NCBI RefSeq assembly: GCF_910592395.1
Contig: NC_088326.1
Span: 11,725,001-11,789,000, forward strand
Reading direction: 5' to 3'
DNA: 64,000 nt
Origin: Lineus longissimus
Lineage: Eukaryota; Nemertea; Pilidiophora; Heteronemertea; Lineidae
The translations under genes were made by a program, and so were the position numbers. Of this stretch, positions 1 through 13,105 are shown one piece after another (position 1 is the stretch's first letter; each line of letters opens with the position of its first letter). The notes below the pieces were generated by a model. It made no database searches. It was not told where the DNA came from and worked only from the letters and a program-made list of their open reading frames with translations.

Positions 1-249
1 TTAAAATGTTAAAAGATTCAATCAAATTCCATGGAGTTTGTTAAAAAAATTCAAAAACATTTAAAGAGATGTGAATTTTTGTCCTTAGAAATCTTCTGCT
101 TAAGTTCCTGATACAGAGAATTGAGGCTTTATCAAATCAGTTCCAAGGTGGAAGGTTAGGCGGTCGTAAACAAGCAGTTGCAGCGTTTTAGCAGGGGGAT
201 GACGGTCTTCTTTAGAAAACGGCGGTTGGAGACGAACATGCAGAAGGTT

Positions 250-271
250 TTACAACCATCGAACGACATCA
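250..271 (-). CDS. Chain 2 probable terminal exon (IDVVRWL stop)
   Basis: The acceptor TTTATTTTATTTTCCCAG is excellent. With the two bases left by the previous exon the frame reads I-DVVRWL then TAA at 252-250. A different frame of the same stretch is open for 37 codons, so an intervening exon with another phase cannot be excluded. The rest of the exon would be 3' UTR running off the window; no AATAAA is seen in the remaining 249 bases. Confidence 0.5.
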
Positions 272-3200
272 CTGGGAAAATAAAATAAATTTTTTTTTTT
301 TCATGCAGTTTGCTCTAAAGACATGCCAAACTCCATCCAACACAGGTTGATTTGAAGAAAACATTCTCCAAAGCCGAGTTCATGTGACTTTCCTTTGTGA
401 ATTCTACATAAAACTCGGCCACTGGAGATTTAACAAAAGTGTGCCATGCAAAAGATGGACAGAATGATACCAAACCAAAGAAAACAAAAATAAATCAATG
501 AAAAATTTGACAGGACTAATCACGGACACTTTACTAATTAACAAATTTTCTAATTGCAATCAGGACAGGACATATGAAGGAACACGCATTATGAAGCTAC
601 CACCACTAACATTAGAAACCTTTTTCTCAAGATGCAATTGGTTAGTTCGTGTTTTGGAGTGCAGATGGCACTGCTGTAGTTAAACATTTCGTATCAAGAA
701 AGGCTGATTTTCCTACATGTACCAAGAATTAACAAAGACCAAGACTTTGGAAGCAATACTACATCATCTTAGCTAGTACCAGATATTGACAATAGGGGGC
801 TTATACAAGATGATCTGGCTTCCATACAAAACCTAAAACAGGGTATAATAATATTGGGGCTGGCAAAAAGGAAGAAACTTTATTTGAAAAGTGTGGAATT
901 ATCAACCAATTGGATTGGTGCAAAATGTGGAAGCTGTCAAAAAGCATTTAAAACCACATTTTTCATTGTTTGATTTGAGATACATGTATTTTAGAAATTG
1001 ACACCTCACTGTCAGTATTGATTGTCTCACCAAACCGCTTGGGTGGAGCTGAAATGTTGGCCAAAACCTTGGCTAGGCCCTGGTTTTGGTCAACATTTTA
1101 GCTCCACCTTCGCAGTTTTGGTGAGACAATCAATACCTCCAGTTCAGTATCAATTCCTTAAACCTTGTTAATGTGCACTGAAGCAAGCTGGTAAGAAGTC
1201 GTGCAAGGCGGTAGTTAGTTAGAGGACATATAAAGCAGACTTGTATGTAGCACAAGTGACGGTCCACTTATAGCAAATTTGCCAACTCTTTCCGACCAAG
1301 GAGCATTTTTCACCGAGCAGTATAATGAATAACAAAACCTCTCCCAGTGGACACCTCTTTGTACAAGGACGAGTACTTTTGAAAATTACAGAAATGGTAA
1401 AATGAAAATGAAATGGAAGTTCTCACATAGCGGATAATATCCGATATATGCATATAACGGGCATCACTAATATAGGACAGAAACTGCTGGTCCATTTGAA
1501 TCCGATAAATGCGAGGTTTACTGTATATTCTAAAGGAAGGTTTGAATTCGGGTTATTGGAAAAAGAATGATTGTTAATGAAAACACCAGACAAAATCGAA
1601 ACCATGACCATATCAGACCCAATTCATCGAGTGCAAAAAGCCGTCACACGTGCAGTAGACACTAATTTAAACCCATCACAGCAAAATGAAGTTGAAGTTG
1701 AAGTCCATCATTGCAATTTTCTTGTTCCTGTCATCTTAATCTATTACGCACAGTACAATAGACAATGATTTAAACCTCTACAGCAAAATGACGTTTAGAT
1801 ACGTCATTCCATACTTTGGTGTTCTCGCTAAAGACGTATATGAACGTCAACTAGGACATATAAGCTTCCTGCGTCAAAGGGCTCACATTTATCGTACGTG
1901 TATGAAAAAACAGCGCCCCCAAGCAGCTGGCACTGAATTGGCACTATGATGAAGTTCCATGAAGCATTTGTCGGTCCACAGATGCTAGCCGACAAAATCG
2001 GACCCAAATCCACAGACCCATTAGAATTTTATACCTGTTAAAGGGATCCTACACCATATTAAGGAGGGGGGTATGCCTAGAGATGAATAAGATTGGTCGA
2101 CGCAACTAGACTTTAGCTTTGCTAGCTTAGTTTTTAAAAGATCTACATTGTACTATAAATCTACACTTTGCTACGCATTGCTACTACACAGCAGAGTCAG
2201 ACTAGACAACAAGTTGGTATATCACGTTTTGATGATTTTTATCAGCAGGATATGCTCGAGAAAAGGGGACTACAGGCAGTAGCTAGAAGACCAAACTGGT
2301 GCAGACTGAGATGCAGGGTTGGTCCAGTTTGACTCATACATGTGCAAATAGTGCCAATGTACCCTTAAAAGACAGAAGAGACCAGTCAGGGACTCTGTGT
2401 AACTTTCCACCTGCCTATAGTTTCCCTTTAATTCAAGAGTTCAGTAGAAGAGGTCAATAGTCACTTGTTAGGATTGGCTACCTGGGAGAAAAACTGGTTA
2501 AAGAAACGTCTTAAAACGTCATTTCTATTTCAAGTGCTGTACCAAATGACGTATATATCAACGTCAACAAGTACTCATGAACTTCTAGCTCATTATACGA
2601 ATCCAGAGGTGTCAAGTGGGAAGGCAGAGCACGTACATGTACTGTTATTTATACTATTCTACTCCTCTGGCGCCCCCTATGAACAGGCCTCTGGATTTAG
2701 TACAAGTAACAAATACTCACATATTTGGCTTGGTTATCTGCGAGAAGATCTGGTTGAAGATACGTTTCTTGTGGTGTGGATCTGTAAAATGCCAGCGGAT
2801 TGGTTTCGGGGGAGATCCATTGCTTAGCTCACTTTCGCCAGCGCCATCTTTCTTCCGGTGGCGAAACAAGTTACCGGCCGTATTGCTCCGGCCTAGGACT
2901 GAAATCAGAGAAAAAATGATGATGTGGGACCAGAATGGCAGAATGTCCATCCATTAACAGGCACTTAATACTAGGTATAACTGGGATTCAGTGAACTTTC
3001 AACTGGGAATAAGTAGATTTCAACTCTAACTTAGTCGAATATCAACAGAGTTATATTAGGTCTGAAGAAATCCGCAATAGCTCCCCAATGGCGTCAATAA
3101 ATATCAAAATGTATCAACATCATTTTCAGCTCCTAACAACTGGCTTCTAAACTTATTTCCTTCATAATCCACATCAGTCTACATTAGTTTAGCGGTGATG

Positions 3201-6200
3201 ATAGCCTTTCCCTCAGGATATGAGCGACAAGTTCGACATACCTCACCACTAATAATTCTGCGGTGGAATTTAATTTCAGGACAAAGAGCCCTGGGGTCCT
3301 ATTGAGGTGAGGGTCGCGTCATGAGAGGACATATCATGGATTATATAAATGACGAGGATACATAGGGTACCGAAATTCGAAGCTCAATTCACATGATACA
3401 GTTTACTCCACGCAGAGGGGAAGATACTGACCTCTGGAGTAACTGCCCTGGCATTGGCAATACCTACCATGGTGCTTCTTTCGAAGTTCCGGTGTCAAAG
3501 CCTCAGTCAGGTTTTCCAACCTCCCGGGAGCTTCAATGCTTAGGCGGCGCCCCCTTTCCCGTTTCGTAATCGCCTCGACCTCCTGGAGAAACGACGCAGT
3601 GGGGCCCTCCGATGAAACTGATGGCAGATCCTCCGCACTGAGGTTCGGTCGCAGTCCTATAAGGAGAGAAACGGATACTGGATTAGATTTAGCACCATTT
3701 ATTCCGCCGGGGGAAACATTTGTTTCCAACTTCTTCTAGTTTGTAACCAAACGATCCATGATGATTCTTCTGCAAGAGAAAGAAATGTAAATAGCAAAAG
3801 TGGCAAAATAACCAAAGGCCCAATGCTGCTGATTTGGCACAGCAACATAACATCCATGAGTTATCTTACCGGAAATATGCCATGACCATAATTGCAGGGT
3901 CTCCCATTTTGAGGTCCCTGGAGGCTGGAGGCTTCCAATTTTGACCTTGACCATATCAAACCCGAGACTAATAAAATTGATTTTATGCTGAGGCAGGCGT
4001 GACCAACCACCCTTGGAGATGGTCATTTGAAATCCAACCGGGTGCTTCTTTGAGACCAGATTGACCCCGAGGCATGAGCAACGCCTGGAGGCTGGAGACT
4101 TCGGTCCTGACCTCGACCATATGATATCAAACCTGAGAAAGATAAGATAGATTTTATTCCAAGACAGGCATGATCAACCACCCTTGGAGATGGCCACTTG
4201 AGATCAAAGCGGGTGCTTCTTTGAAGCTAAATCAGCCCCGAGAGATGACCACCATATCATATGTATCACAATTGCGGCTGAGTCTTGGTCAATCCAGTGG
4301 GTAGAGTTTGAAAAGTTTCCAAGAGGGAAATCATCTTGTGTTCTGCAATAATGGCTCTTAACCCTTTTCGGCACGATAAGTATGAGATAAGTATAAGATA
4401 AGTATAAGATAAATATGGCCCTAGCAGCCCAATAATTCACCAGTTGGGCCGTCAGACATATGGATTTGTGATGAAGACATCAACAAAACCCAAGCGGAAG
4501 GTTCAGCAACCTGTGTACCCACCATTTGGTTCTAACAAGCAATCATTCATATTCCTTTATTCTACCTCGATGATCACAGACAAAGTCACAAATCAAAAGT
4601 AACTGCCTCCACTATAAATCTCTGATGAGCTTTAATTGGCCAGCTGTTGCGAATATTCATCTGCTTGATTGCTTGCAGTAACAGCCACTGAATGTGACGT
4701 CATGTCAGTGAAGTCGGCCAAATTGGACAAATGGAAGGGAGCCATAGACTTAATTGAAGAGTCTTCCTGTTCAAAGGAGCTATCACATCTCTTCAACTCA
4801 TTTGACATGGATGACCCGCAAAACCAGACACAATTACCCACGAGTGACTGCTGATTACGTAGCTGTAATCGGCCGGCCGTAACGAAGATTCTCTGCTCGG
4901 CTGCCTGGAGTAATGATGGTGAACTGGGCATGTTAGCATAGTCTGATGAACTGGACAACAGGAATTTGGTGGTCCAGACTTCCTGTGTGCGACTGCCGAT
5001 GTGCGGGGCAAAATACAGTAAAGATTGGATAAACCAGTAAACCAGGAATGTCGGAGCCATCTGCTCAACTGGACAACAGGAAGACCGTGTTCCAACTTCG
5101 CATTCAAACAAGCCATCATTTATATTCCACTAATTCAAATGAAGGATCATCATCACTGGAGAAAGTCACCGATGAGTGCATGCACGAGTGACTGCCGGCA
5201 CTTCTAAATCTCTTCCAGCCATAATCAGCCAGACATAGCCAGGATTTCTCCGCTCGATTGCCTGCAGTAACAGCGACTGAATGTGACATCACAGAACTCT
5301 GCAAAAGGGACAACAGGAAGGGCACCATAGACTATAGTTAGCGTACAAGATATTCCCTGCCACAAACACGACATCAGAGCAGCCAACCAAACAGGAAGGG
5401 AGGCAAAGAGTAGGTTTACAAGTCTTTCCTTTCAAACGTGCCACCCTTTGTACTCCACTCATTTAACATGGATGAACACGGAAACCAGCGAATGTCGTCC
5501 ATGCAAGAGTGACTGTTTCCTCTAGTAGACAAGTCTTTGCTGGCGATTGAACATAACATCAGAGCAGCCTACCAAACAGGAAGGGAAACGAAGACCTGCT
5601 TTACAAGTCTTTCTGTACAAATGTGCCATCATTCATACTCGACTTATTTTACATGGATGATCAAGGAAACCAGCAAATGTTACCCGCGTGTGAAAGCGTG
5701 AGTGACTGCTTCCACTAGTCAATTTCGGGCAAGTTGTAATTGGCCGGCTGTAACCAAGATTTATCTGCCCGGATGCCATCGGTACTCGTGGTTGACCGGG
5801 AAAGTCGAAGCAGTTTGCGGGAAACTGACAAAGATGGGGATGCAGAGACATGATGGATGGATACCAGAAGTGCGACTGAGTGCGACTAATCACGTTCTCC
5901 AGTAATACACCATGAAAAGACGTTTTCCAATGTTCGTGGCCCAACAATGGTCTGGTCTGGTCTTGTCTATGAGAAGGCAATGGATACCAAGAACAGTTGA
6001 GAGCTGGTGGTGATGCTTCCATCTTTCGACTAATAGCTAACCATTGGGGCACATCATCCCTTTTCAATTTCACCAATTAACAAACCCCGATATTGACCAT
6101 GGACACACATATAATCACAAATTTAAGTGATTCACATGACTGACCCCTTAATTAGTCATCAATCAACTGGTACCATTCCAATTAGTATCAATTAATCAAT

Positions 6201-9200
6201 CAAATAGACCGGTTCAAATCAGTCCAACGATATCGCTTATCGCATCAATCACTGACACATTATTGATAATGTGGGTTGGGGCTGATTGGTTTTCGAGCGA
6301 ATACAATGGTTTATGAGCCATTCCGTGTCTATTTCTAGCATTGCAATTCTAACTATTGAGCTAACACCCCCGCTAGGTCCCGGTACTGGTAACGATAGCA
6401 CAACATACTACACACACCAACACTGACTGACAATATTTTGTGTGTGTACGTGGAAGGATAGGGTCTGGCCTATGCATGCTTACAGGGGTGGGAGGGAGTA
6501 CCCAAGATTGAAAAATTGTGCATTCACAATTAGAAATGGCCCCCAAAGATTGATAGCTTCTCAAAACATGATTGCATTAATGAGGTCATTTCTGCCAGAT
6601 TCCAGTTCGAATGAACTCCCTCAAGCCTCATTGCCAGCGATAACTGCTTATATTAAAATCTGAAAGATTAAAGACATGGTAGCGTTCTCTCGACCAACTT
6701 TTACTGAGTTTGTACGAAGTTGATGGTCTGCAACTCAGGAACTTAGGCTGATTTAATAACGCACACCAAACCTGAACAAAAAACCTAGCCCGTCACTACA
6801 ACACCAAGCTATTGTCCCCAGGAGATAACGGAAGAAATTAATGTTATCAGATTTCACAAAAGGCAGACAACAGTGAAATGAGCTTTGTAGAGCAGCGTCT
6901 GCCTGGTTTTGCTGTGATTGGAGAGATTTTTTTCATCCTTATCATCTGGTTTGCCAACATTGGACAGAACGAGGTGCAAATCTTGCTGGTATGTATTGGA
7001 CGGTATGATTGATGTCTGGAAGAGTGAGATACATGACCACCTGATCCAACCTAATGAGTTCTAAGTGGTTTTGTACATGTACGACTTTCTCAATAAGTGG
7101 CATACCAGTGATGACTTCATGCTCGACGAGGGATGATGTCGTTTCCATAACTTTGGTTGCGGAGAAGAAAGAAGACTCGTGAGAAATTATATGATTCAAT
7201 AGGGCTCCCCAGAGGGATGGTATCATCAATATTATCAACATTGAGAGACTCTTTTCATCCTTAAGGTCTAGGTCGCCATCATTTGACAGAACGAGGTACA
7301 AATCTTGTTGGTATGCATTGGAGGGTACATTGGATGTCTGCAAGAGTGAGATATATGACCCGCTGGTCAAACTTATAAATTGCATGTTGGTAATGGGTAC
7401 CAGGCCGCTCAATACGTAATAGCCCCCCAGGTCTTGATGGTAACGCATTGGCAAGAGGAAACTGGACGGACGCGGTACTGATGTAGAGCAATGGTAGAGG
7501 TTTCACCTGACTTGAAGGGGATTTCGCAAGACCAGCGATACAGCCTATTTTTACATTTTCTCGGGTGGTGAAAATGTAACTTCTCATTTCCTATTTAACA
7601 ATCTGACGCAGATCAGTTACCAAGATTCGGCCTGAGGAATGCGTAGACATAAGGTCCCGATCCTGCAATAAGGTGCCATTCAGAAACTCACGTATGACTC
7701 GATGATGCATCAATTGCTTTGACACTGACTGCGGCGCGGGATGGTCATAGTATTGCTTGCTTGATCAGGCACTCCTAGAGGAGAGAGGTGAGTTTGGTCA
7801 ACCTTGAGTCTCGTGCAGACGAGTGAGATCGGACCAGGGACCTATTTCAAAGATACGAGCCACACGACTCTACTACGACTCGTTAATGTGCTCGACATCT
7901 TCATACCAATCTTGTCGGTATGCATTGGAGTATATTTAGGGTCTGCAATACGCAGATAAACGACTGCTTAGTCACAGTAAATGCGTTTTTTAGCACCGAG
8001 TAAGTACCGCCTAGATAGTACCATAACGAAACCTGGCTCAATAGATTGCTAGGTTAGTCACATTCGCAAACGTATAAATGTTTGGTGGTGGATTTGCAAA
8101 CATCCATTCCGTCAATTACCGCAAACATATCAGGTCTTCACTGATCCTAGCGGATGTGTTCTGTCGAATTAATCGTCCATTTGTTTCCACCACGCAGACG
8201 CCCAATGCATATCAATCTGACTGGTTCGAAACAATTCGGGCCTTTTCTCATATACCGCTAACTGCCAAATCTTTTCACCAGTTTATTTTTAGACAAAATT
8301 GGACTGTTGGAAACGATCTATAGTAGCTGTGACCCATATATTGGCTAAAATCAACTGCCCTTATACAAGTGAATATGGAGCATTTGCTACATGCACCATA
8401 CATATGCTGTAATGTACAGCTTACAGGTACTACCAATCACTACGCCTAAACCAAGGTGCATAAGAGTAGATCCAGCTTTCAAGTAGTCAATAAAAAGTGT
8501 GTGTTTTATTGGTCTTGAAACTGGTATCATGCCAGTATGGCAGGCCATGTCAATATTTTCTTCGATCAACCATAGAGTTGTGGTTGTGCATGGATACCAG
8601 GTATGACATCCCAGTCACGCAGGAAAATAAATAATCATCACCATACCAAATCACTTAGTATTATTTGTTGATGTTGTGTTTGTGAGCACCACAACATATA
8701 GCAACCAGTGTTGAGTGACTGGAAGTAACAGTCCAAAGGGGTGGCTGCACATCAGGGTGTTCAAAGAGCTAAGTCAATTTCAGACATCATCTTCCTCATC
8801 CCCACAAAAGTGCCAATTGTTACCTTCCATACTCACCTGCACTGTCCTCTGACCCAAACATCTTAACGCTTAATCCAACAGTTGTAATCCTTGATTTGTA
8901 AATCCAAAGAAACCAGACATTACCCCCATGCAAATCCTAACATCTTGCTGTTACCCATATGTCTAATCCAAATAACTTGCCATTACCCACATTTAAAATC
9001 CAAAGAACTTGCCATTACCCACAAGTAAAATCGAAAGAACTTGCCATTACCCACACACAAAATCCAGACAATTTTCTTAAAACCCTCCTGAACAACCTAC
9101 TGCAGACAGAATCCAAAATTTCATCTCAAATCTATAAACCTCACTCATGAGCATCATCCCATGCATGACTCACACAAGCAAGTACGAGACTAAGACTTCG

Positions 9201-11447
9201 TTGTCGCAATAAAAAGTATCTCCATAGGAATCCACTAGCCGGTGATATAAAGGAGCATATTGGCCATTCCAAGGAATGCACTCACCCATTAAGACTGGGC
9301 CAGCAAAGCGGATGGATTACTGAATTGATTCCGAGCTGGAGGTGTTGGTTTGTCTCATTACCTGGAGCTAAAATGTATGCCAAGACCGAGGTGACAGCTA
9401 ACCCAAGAGATTATGGTCGTCTCACCAAATATTCTGTGGTCAAAACGAGGCTCATACATAAACCATTTTGAAATGAAACATTGTAACAAATGTGTTTTAG
9501 GAATCGGCGCTTAGGAGGGTTATGACTTGGTCAAGAAAGCTGCATTGAACTGCCAAATCTAGACAACACTGCCCCCCCCCCTCCTTTAGAGATCACAAAT
9601 ATAGCTTGGTAACAATAGTAAAACCATTTTCACAGGGAAAAGAAGAACGATTTTTTGGGGGAAATCTGTGAATAGGAAATAAAAGTGAGCTAAAATGCTC
9701 TACTCATTTGTTGGTGGTAATGATTCAATTCAAAACCTGTTCTGAAAAACATCGACTTTGTACCCAATTCGATTTTTTGGACTTGGAAAGCACCTACTGT
9801 TCAAACAATGACGTTAATACCGCCTCCTCCCATGCAGACACATCGCCATAAAAATAGATGCCTTGCGTAACACTTTTTCGTACCAGACAGCTACGCCCAT
9901 GGAACAATGCAAGAAGGTGGGTGTGTTACCGTTTGTTTATGCCAATAATAGAGAAATGTATTGTCACACTTTTTTATTTTTACAATTTATGACGAATGTT
10001 AGCAAAAATTAAAGTTTTCATGAGAAAAACATTTGGCTTAGCACACCTTAGGTAACTGAAGGAACACGCCACTCACCTGAAGATAGAAAGAGAAAAGCAT
10101 GATCAAAAGATTTCAAAATCACATTGAACATGCTAAAGTATTATCCAGGACACACTGAAAATGATAATTAAAATGGAGAACAGAACTTCTTGATTAAATC
10201 TTTACCTGATTTTTCCTCAAATGTGAACTGCTCTGCCCCAGATTTTGCCGCCGCCGAGCGACTTTTGAAAATCTCTTCCTCCATACGAGGGAGAGGGTCA
10301 CACGTATACGCCCGCTTACTCCGAACATGTGTAGCATCTTTACATCCCAGGCCAGAATTATCCGACATACCCCGACGTATATTCCGCGGACTAGGATTTC
10401 TATCTCCTTCAAATTCCTCCAAAGAAACCTTCTGATAATCTACACTTTCAACTGCTTTCTGACGATTGTGCAGCTTCGCTAAATGCGATCGTTTACCCTT
10501 ATCGGAATCGGAATCACATCCGCGGTTTGATGTATCCATATGCTTTGAAAAACAGTTGTTATTCTGCAAACCTTGACATAACTTCTCCACATCAATCTCC
10601 TTACTATCTGACTCTGACCTAGAATTTTGCAACTTCTTATGACCTTGACCTATCACAGAAAGACCTTGACCTCCAGCGGCCCCCACTTCACCAAAATCAC
10701 CATCACTACGAATCCTGCTCAACCTGAGTCCTTCCCTGGAGTCCTTTGCTCGAATCTCTGGCGTGAGAGTGAGACTTTTCTCACCATTCGGCTCAAAGAA
10801 TGGCCGTCCAAGATTAGGTTTTGCTGTGACTACCAACAACTCAACGCTATGACCATCATCGTTCTTGTTCCCCTTCTTAATGTGCGAATCCTTATCCAAC
10901 ATTCCTCTATCCCTGTCACGGAGACTCTCAGACACAGCATCATAAAAAGCATCCGATCCTTTGTCCCCTGCAGTCGCAGCATCCCCACCTGAACATCCCT
11001 CTTTCATCCCGCCACCAGCGCTTCCTTCCACACCCTCCTTCTTTGTCTCCTCATACGCCGTAGCATCGATCGTCAAACGTCGCTGAATCAATCGCGGCGA
11101 CTTCTTAAACTCCTCGTCAAAATGTATAGAATTCTGTTTCAGTTTTTGCCGTTTCGGTTTCGACGATCGCCGCTGACGCTGCTCGCCATCTTTTGGCGAC
11201 AGCATTCGGTCATCCTCCGAAACCGAATCTGACATGGTCCGGTATGAAAACGTTTTACTCCTGTATGGGGACACAGACTTTGGTGATGGCGATGGAGATG
11301 ACCGTGGTGATGGGGAGGGACTCGATTCTGGACTGGGTGGCTGAAGGTGGACATCAACACTGAGTTGTTGAGCTCCAGGTCTTGTTAGCCGGGAACGGTG
11401 GCTAGACGGAACATGAACTGGTGGAGACACTTTCTTGTTCATTTTGT
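250..11447 (-). CDS. Chain 2: Ser/Pro-rich charged protein gene of unknown function
   Basis: Minus-strand exons 11,447-10,206, 3,656-3,468, 2,898-2,721 and 271-250 join with phases 1, 1 and 2, all matching, giving about 540 residues from the ATG at 11,442 to TAA at 250. The product starts MNKKVSPPVHVPSSHRSR, has an SPSPSPRSSPSPSPKS tract (about residues 35-55), several R/K-x-x-S phosphosite-like stretches, an acidic/basic mixed middle and a conserved-looking C-terminal part (LTPELRKKHH; PIRWHFTDPHHKKRIFNQIF). No transmembrane segment or enzyme motif is seen, so a cytosolic or nuclear phosphoprotein is likely. It could be the 3' half of chain 1 if an exon between 13.1 and 11.5 kb was missed. 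Confidence 0.68.
1015..1136. mobile_element. Hairpin MITE (about 120 bp, inverted arms)
   Basis: GTATTGATTGTCTCACCAAA at the left is matched in reverse by TTTGGTGAGACAATCAATAC at the right, and inner arms also pair (GGTGGAGCTGAAATGTTGGCC against a near-complement). Related fragments occur near 9,340-9,440 and 23,395-23,440. It sits in the last intron of chain 2. Confidence 0.75.
1325..1375. mobile_element. Fragment of the TA-flanked MITE family
   Basis: AACCTCTCCCAGTGGACACCTCT followed by AAGGACGAG resembles the end of the common CAGTAGAACC element seen complete at 36,292. It is short and diverged. Confidence 0.4.
2721..2898 (-). CDS. Chain 2 exon: LGRSNTAGNLFRHRKKDGAG...
   Basis: The acceptor is TTTTTTCTCTGATTTCAG, the best in the window; 58 codons; donor CAAATAT|GTGAGTAT. 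It enters with two bases and leaves two. The basic RHRKKD and the PIRWHFTDPHHKKRIFNQIF stretch look constrained. Codon use is more GC-rich than the flanking intron. Confidence 0.8.
3468..3656 (-). CDS. Chain 2 exon: LRPNLSAEDLPSVSSEGPTA...
   Basis: The acceptor is TTTCTCTCCTTATAG; 62 codons; donor ACCATG|GTAGGT. It enters with two bases completing Gly from the big exon and leaves one. The alternative donor four bases on would break phase with the next exon. Content: a helical FLQEVEAITKRERGRR and RLSIEAP, a possible basophilic kinase site. Confidence 0.78.
3900..4245. repeat. Two-copy direct repeat of about 160 bp
   Basis: The phrase CAACCACCCTTGGAGATGG recurs at about 4,003 and 4,175, with CTGGAGGCTGGAG and GGGTGCTTCTTTGA keeping the same spacing. 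The copies differ at roughly one base in six. Confidence 0.75.
4370..4415. repeat. Short 10-11 bp tandem repeat (GATAAGTATAA)
   Basis: Four imperfect copies of GATAAGTATAA in a row. Confidence 0.75.
4560..5790. repeat. Diverged tandem repeat, several units
   Basis: GAGTGACTGC plus the following TAATCGGCCGGC-like block recurs at about 4,842, 5,187, 5,508 and 5,698. GGACAACAGGAAG and ACCAGCGAATGTC recur between them. The units vary in length. Several short open frames in this stretch are products of the repeat. Confidence 0.65.
6945..7455. repeat. Two-copy repeat of about 310 bp, third trace near 7,900
   Basis: ACAGAACGAGGTRCAAATCTTG followed by TGGTATGYATTGGA and a GATGTCTG-AAGAGTGAGATA block occurs at about 6,963 and 7,286. 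CAATCTTGTCGGTATGCATTGGA near 7,910 is a third, partial copy. Confidence 0.7.
8890..9075. repeat. About 36-bp tandem repeat, 5-6 copies
   Basis: AAGAACTTGCCATTACCCAC recurs at about 9,002 and 9,035, with more diverged copies from about 8,900. The open frame here encodes only the repeat. Confidence 0.8.
10206..11447 (-). CDS. Chain 2 large exon, start codon at 11,442
   Basis: A 1,242-base exon. The start AAA ATG AAC has A at -3. A CTAG acceptor sits five bases above it, with only a weak pyrimidine tract, so the exon may be internal or begin in the 5' UTR. 412 codons are followed by TCAG|GTAAAG, a good donor. The encoded part is low-complexity: Ser/Pro repeats, then EEFKKSPRLIQRRLTIDATAY, Gly-rich and Arg/Asp/Ser-rich stretches, ending EQFTFEEKS. 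The frame continues 12 codons past the donor into the intron. A long reverse-strand frame resembling a retroviral-type RT motif is a shadow. Confidence 0.75.
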
Positions 11448-11779
11448 CTAGTTTTATCACAGGTATCGACAGAAAACAAGTAACAGCCAAATAGTTTCTA
11501 TATCCTTTATCATGTTATGCTGGGGGCCCTAAACTTCAACAGGCCTAAGGTTTTTAAGCACGATCACAATAGCAGCAAATATAAAAACAAAGCACTCAGC
11601 AATAACTCAGTAGAACGAGAATCCCTGAATGAAAAATTCAAATTCAGAACCAATGCTCAGCAGAAGGATAATCAGTTTCATTCGTTGATGATGATGTGAA
11701 AGGTTCTTTTGTAATGATTTGTAGTCAGTCTCCTGCCTCAAATATCGCGAAGGGAAATTGCTTTCAGAACATTCCATGG

Positions 11780-11960
11780 ACCCCTAAATTGCTTCCATTA
11801 GGTCTAAACAGCATTGCCTGAAACATTTCACTTTAGAGTTTGCGTTGACTACAGATGGTTGAACTCCATCAACAGAACTGATACACGGCCTCGAGCACTT
11901 CCCTCCGAAGGTTGTTGGCAATGCACTGAAAATCTAGGCAGTTTTCTTCTCATTGCTGTC
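11780..11960 (+). pseudogene. Decayed Ty3/gypsy-type reverse transcriptase fragment
   Basis: Reading 11,820-11,940 on the plus strand gives FRVCVDYRWLNSINRTDTRP, then an LP-C-LG-S-F pattern. This matches the start of the gypsy RT core (R-F-C-V-D-Y-R-x-L-N) with the spacing to the next block kept. The catalytic YxDD block is not found. Recognition is by family pattern. It is antisense to the flanking host chains. Confidence 0.6.
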
Positions 11961-12719
11961 ATGGTGTGGGCGGGACTACTAAATGTCGTTCAACTCATCT
12001 GTTGAGAAAATTTGCGTTAAAAACAGATCTGGGGGGTTGGAATATGTTAAGCTAGCTTATCCCGATCATAGTCAGTGAATTCAGATGGACGTTTTACCGA
12101 ATCTTCTTAACCAGAGGCAAACCTGGAAATTTTGTTCCAAGTTCTGCCAAAAGCGGAGCTAATTCAAAGGAGTGTATAACTGTATAAGGAATTATTTGCC
12201 TTTCAAATCAATCCAGACCAAAGCTATGTCAGACAGAATCCTTAAGGCCGACTCTGTTTAGAAATTCGAAAGGATCCAACTGTGAAGATATCTATCTCTA
12301 TCAGCTTGACATAAAACTTTAACATGTGGAGGGGAGATTCACAAAGACTGAATTAACCTCCCTGATCCTGGTCTTCTGTCCGAAATTCTGCCAGCAGCAC
12401 CACTTGGCCTTGAAACGACAAGGGTGCAGCAGCAAGACCCCACGATGTGGTGGAGGAGGATAAATCCATCGGCCAGTGCCATTACTCCTCTGATGTCAAC
12501 CCACCAACATTCTAAATTTTCACCCATTTTTCCAGACTGCTCCACACCTATATGCTGATGACTTTCTTCTGCTATCATCAGCAGCTCAATTTATATCAGA
12601 ATCGATTTAAACCTTTCACAGGAGACACTAAGAATAAGATTTCAATCTAGCGCGCTATCGAGATGAAGTAATGGTAGTCATCACGTACAGGAAATCGATT
12701 TCTTAACTCTTTCGCTAAC

Positions 12720-12835
12720 GCTGGTTTTGGCAGTGTATGGTGCCCTGGGCCCATACCTGGTATACCCCCAGGGGCCAATACCTGGTATAGACCCGGGGGC
12801 CCATACCTAATATAGACATGGGGGGCAAGGATCCC
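12720..12835. repeat. GC-rich repeat, 3 units of about 30 bp
   Basis: GGGGCCAATACCTGGTATAGACC-type units recur three times, with CCATACCT as the common core. Confidence 0.75.
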
Positions 12836-13105
12836 AACGTTATGTTGCTTGCGATAGACTCGACTCAAAATCACCGAAAAACACAAAATGATTCCAGCTG
12901 TGTTTGACTAAATGCCTCAAACCTTGTGACAAGGTCATACCACCAATTTGAGACAATCAACAACCTGAACAACCACCATAGGAACGGCCATTAACCACAT
13001 TAGTATGAAATATAAGTTACAAATTGATATCGGCAATCTGACCCGATTCAGTGATTTTATCATCAAGTTTCGAAACCTCATGGCCATTTCATTTTAACCC
13101 TTCTC

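Larger units (their letters stand above)
3657..10205. other. Chain 2 intron: repeats, no exon recognised
   Basis: The 6.5-kb interval between two coding exons contains several old tandem repeats (listed separately) and otherwise AT-rich unique sequence. A run of C lies near 9,572-9,582. I see no open frame with credible splice sites here. Confidence 0.5.

Noticed and set aside
4632-6076. Long minus-strand frames of 108-159 codons
   Set aside because: They run through diverged tandem repeats in an intron and have no splice or compositional support.
10627-10992. Plus-strand frame with RFCCDYQQLNAMT, like a gypsy reverse transcriptase motif
   Set aside because: It lies exactly antisense to the 412-codon chain 2 exon, with no neighbouring RT blocks. 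The resemblance is coincidental; the real gypsy trace is at 11.8 kb.
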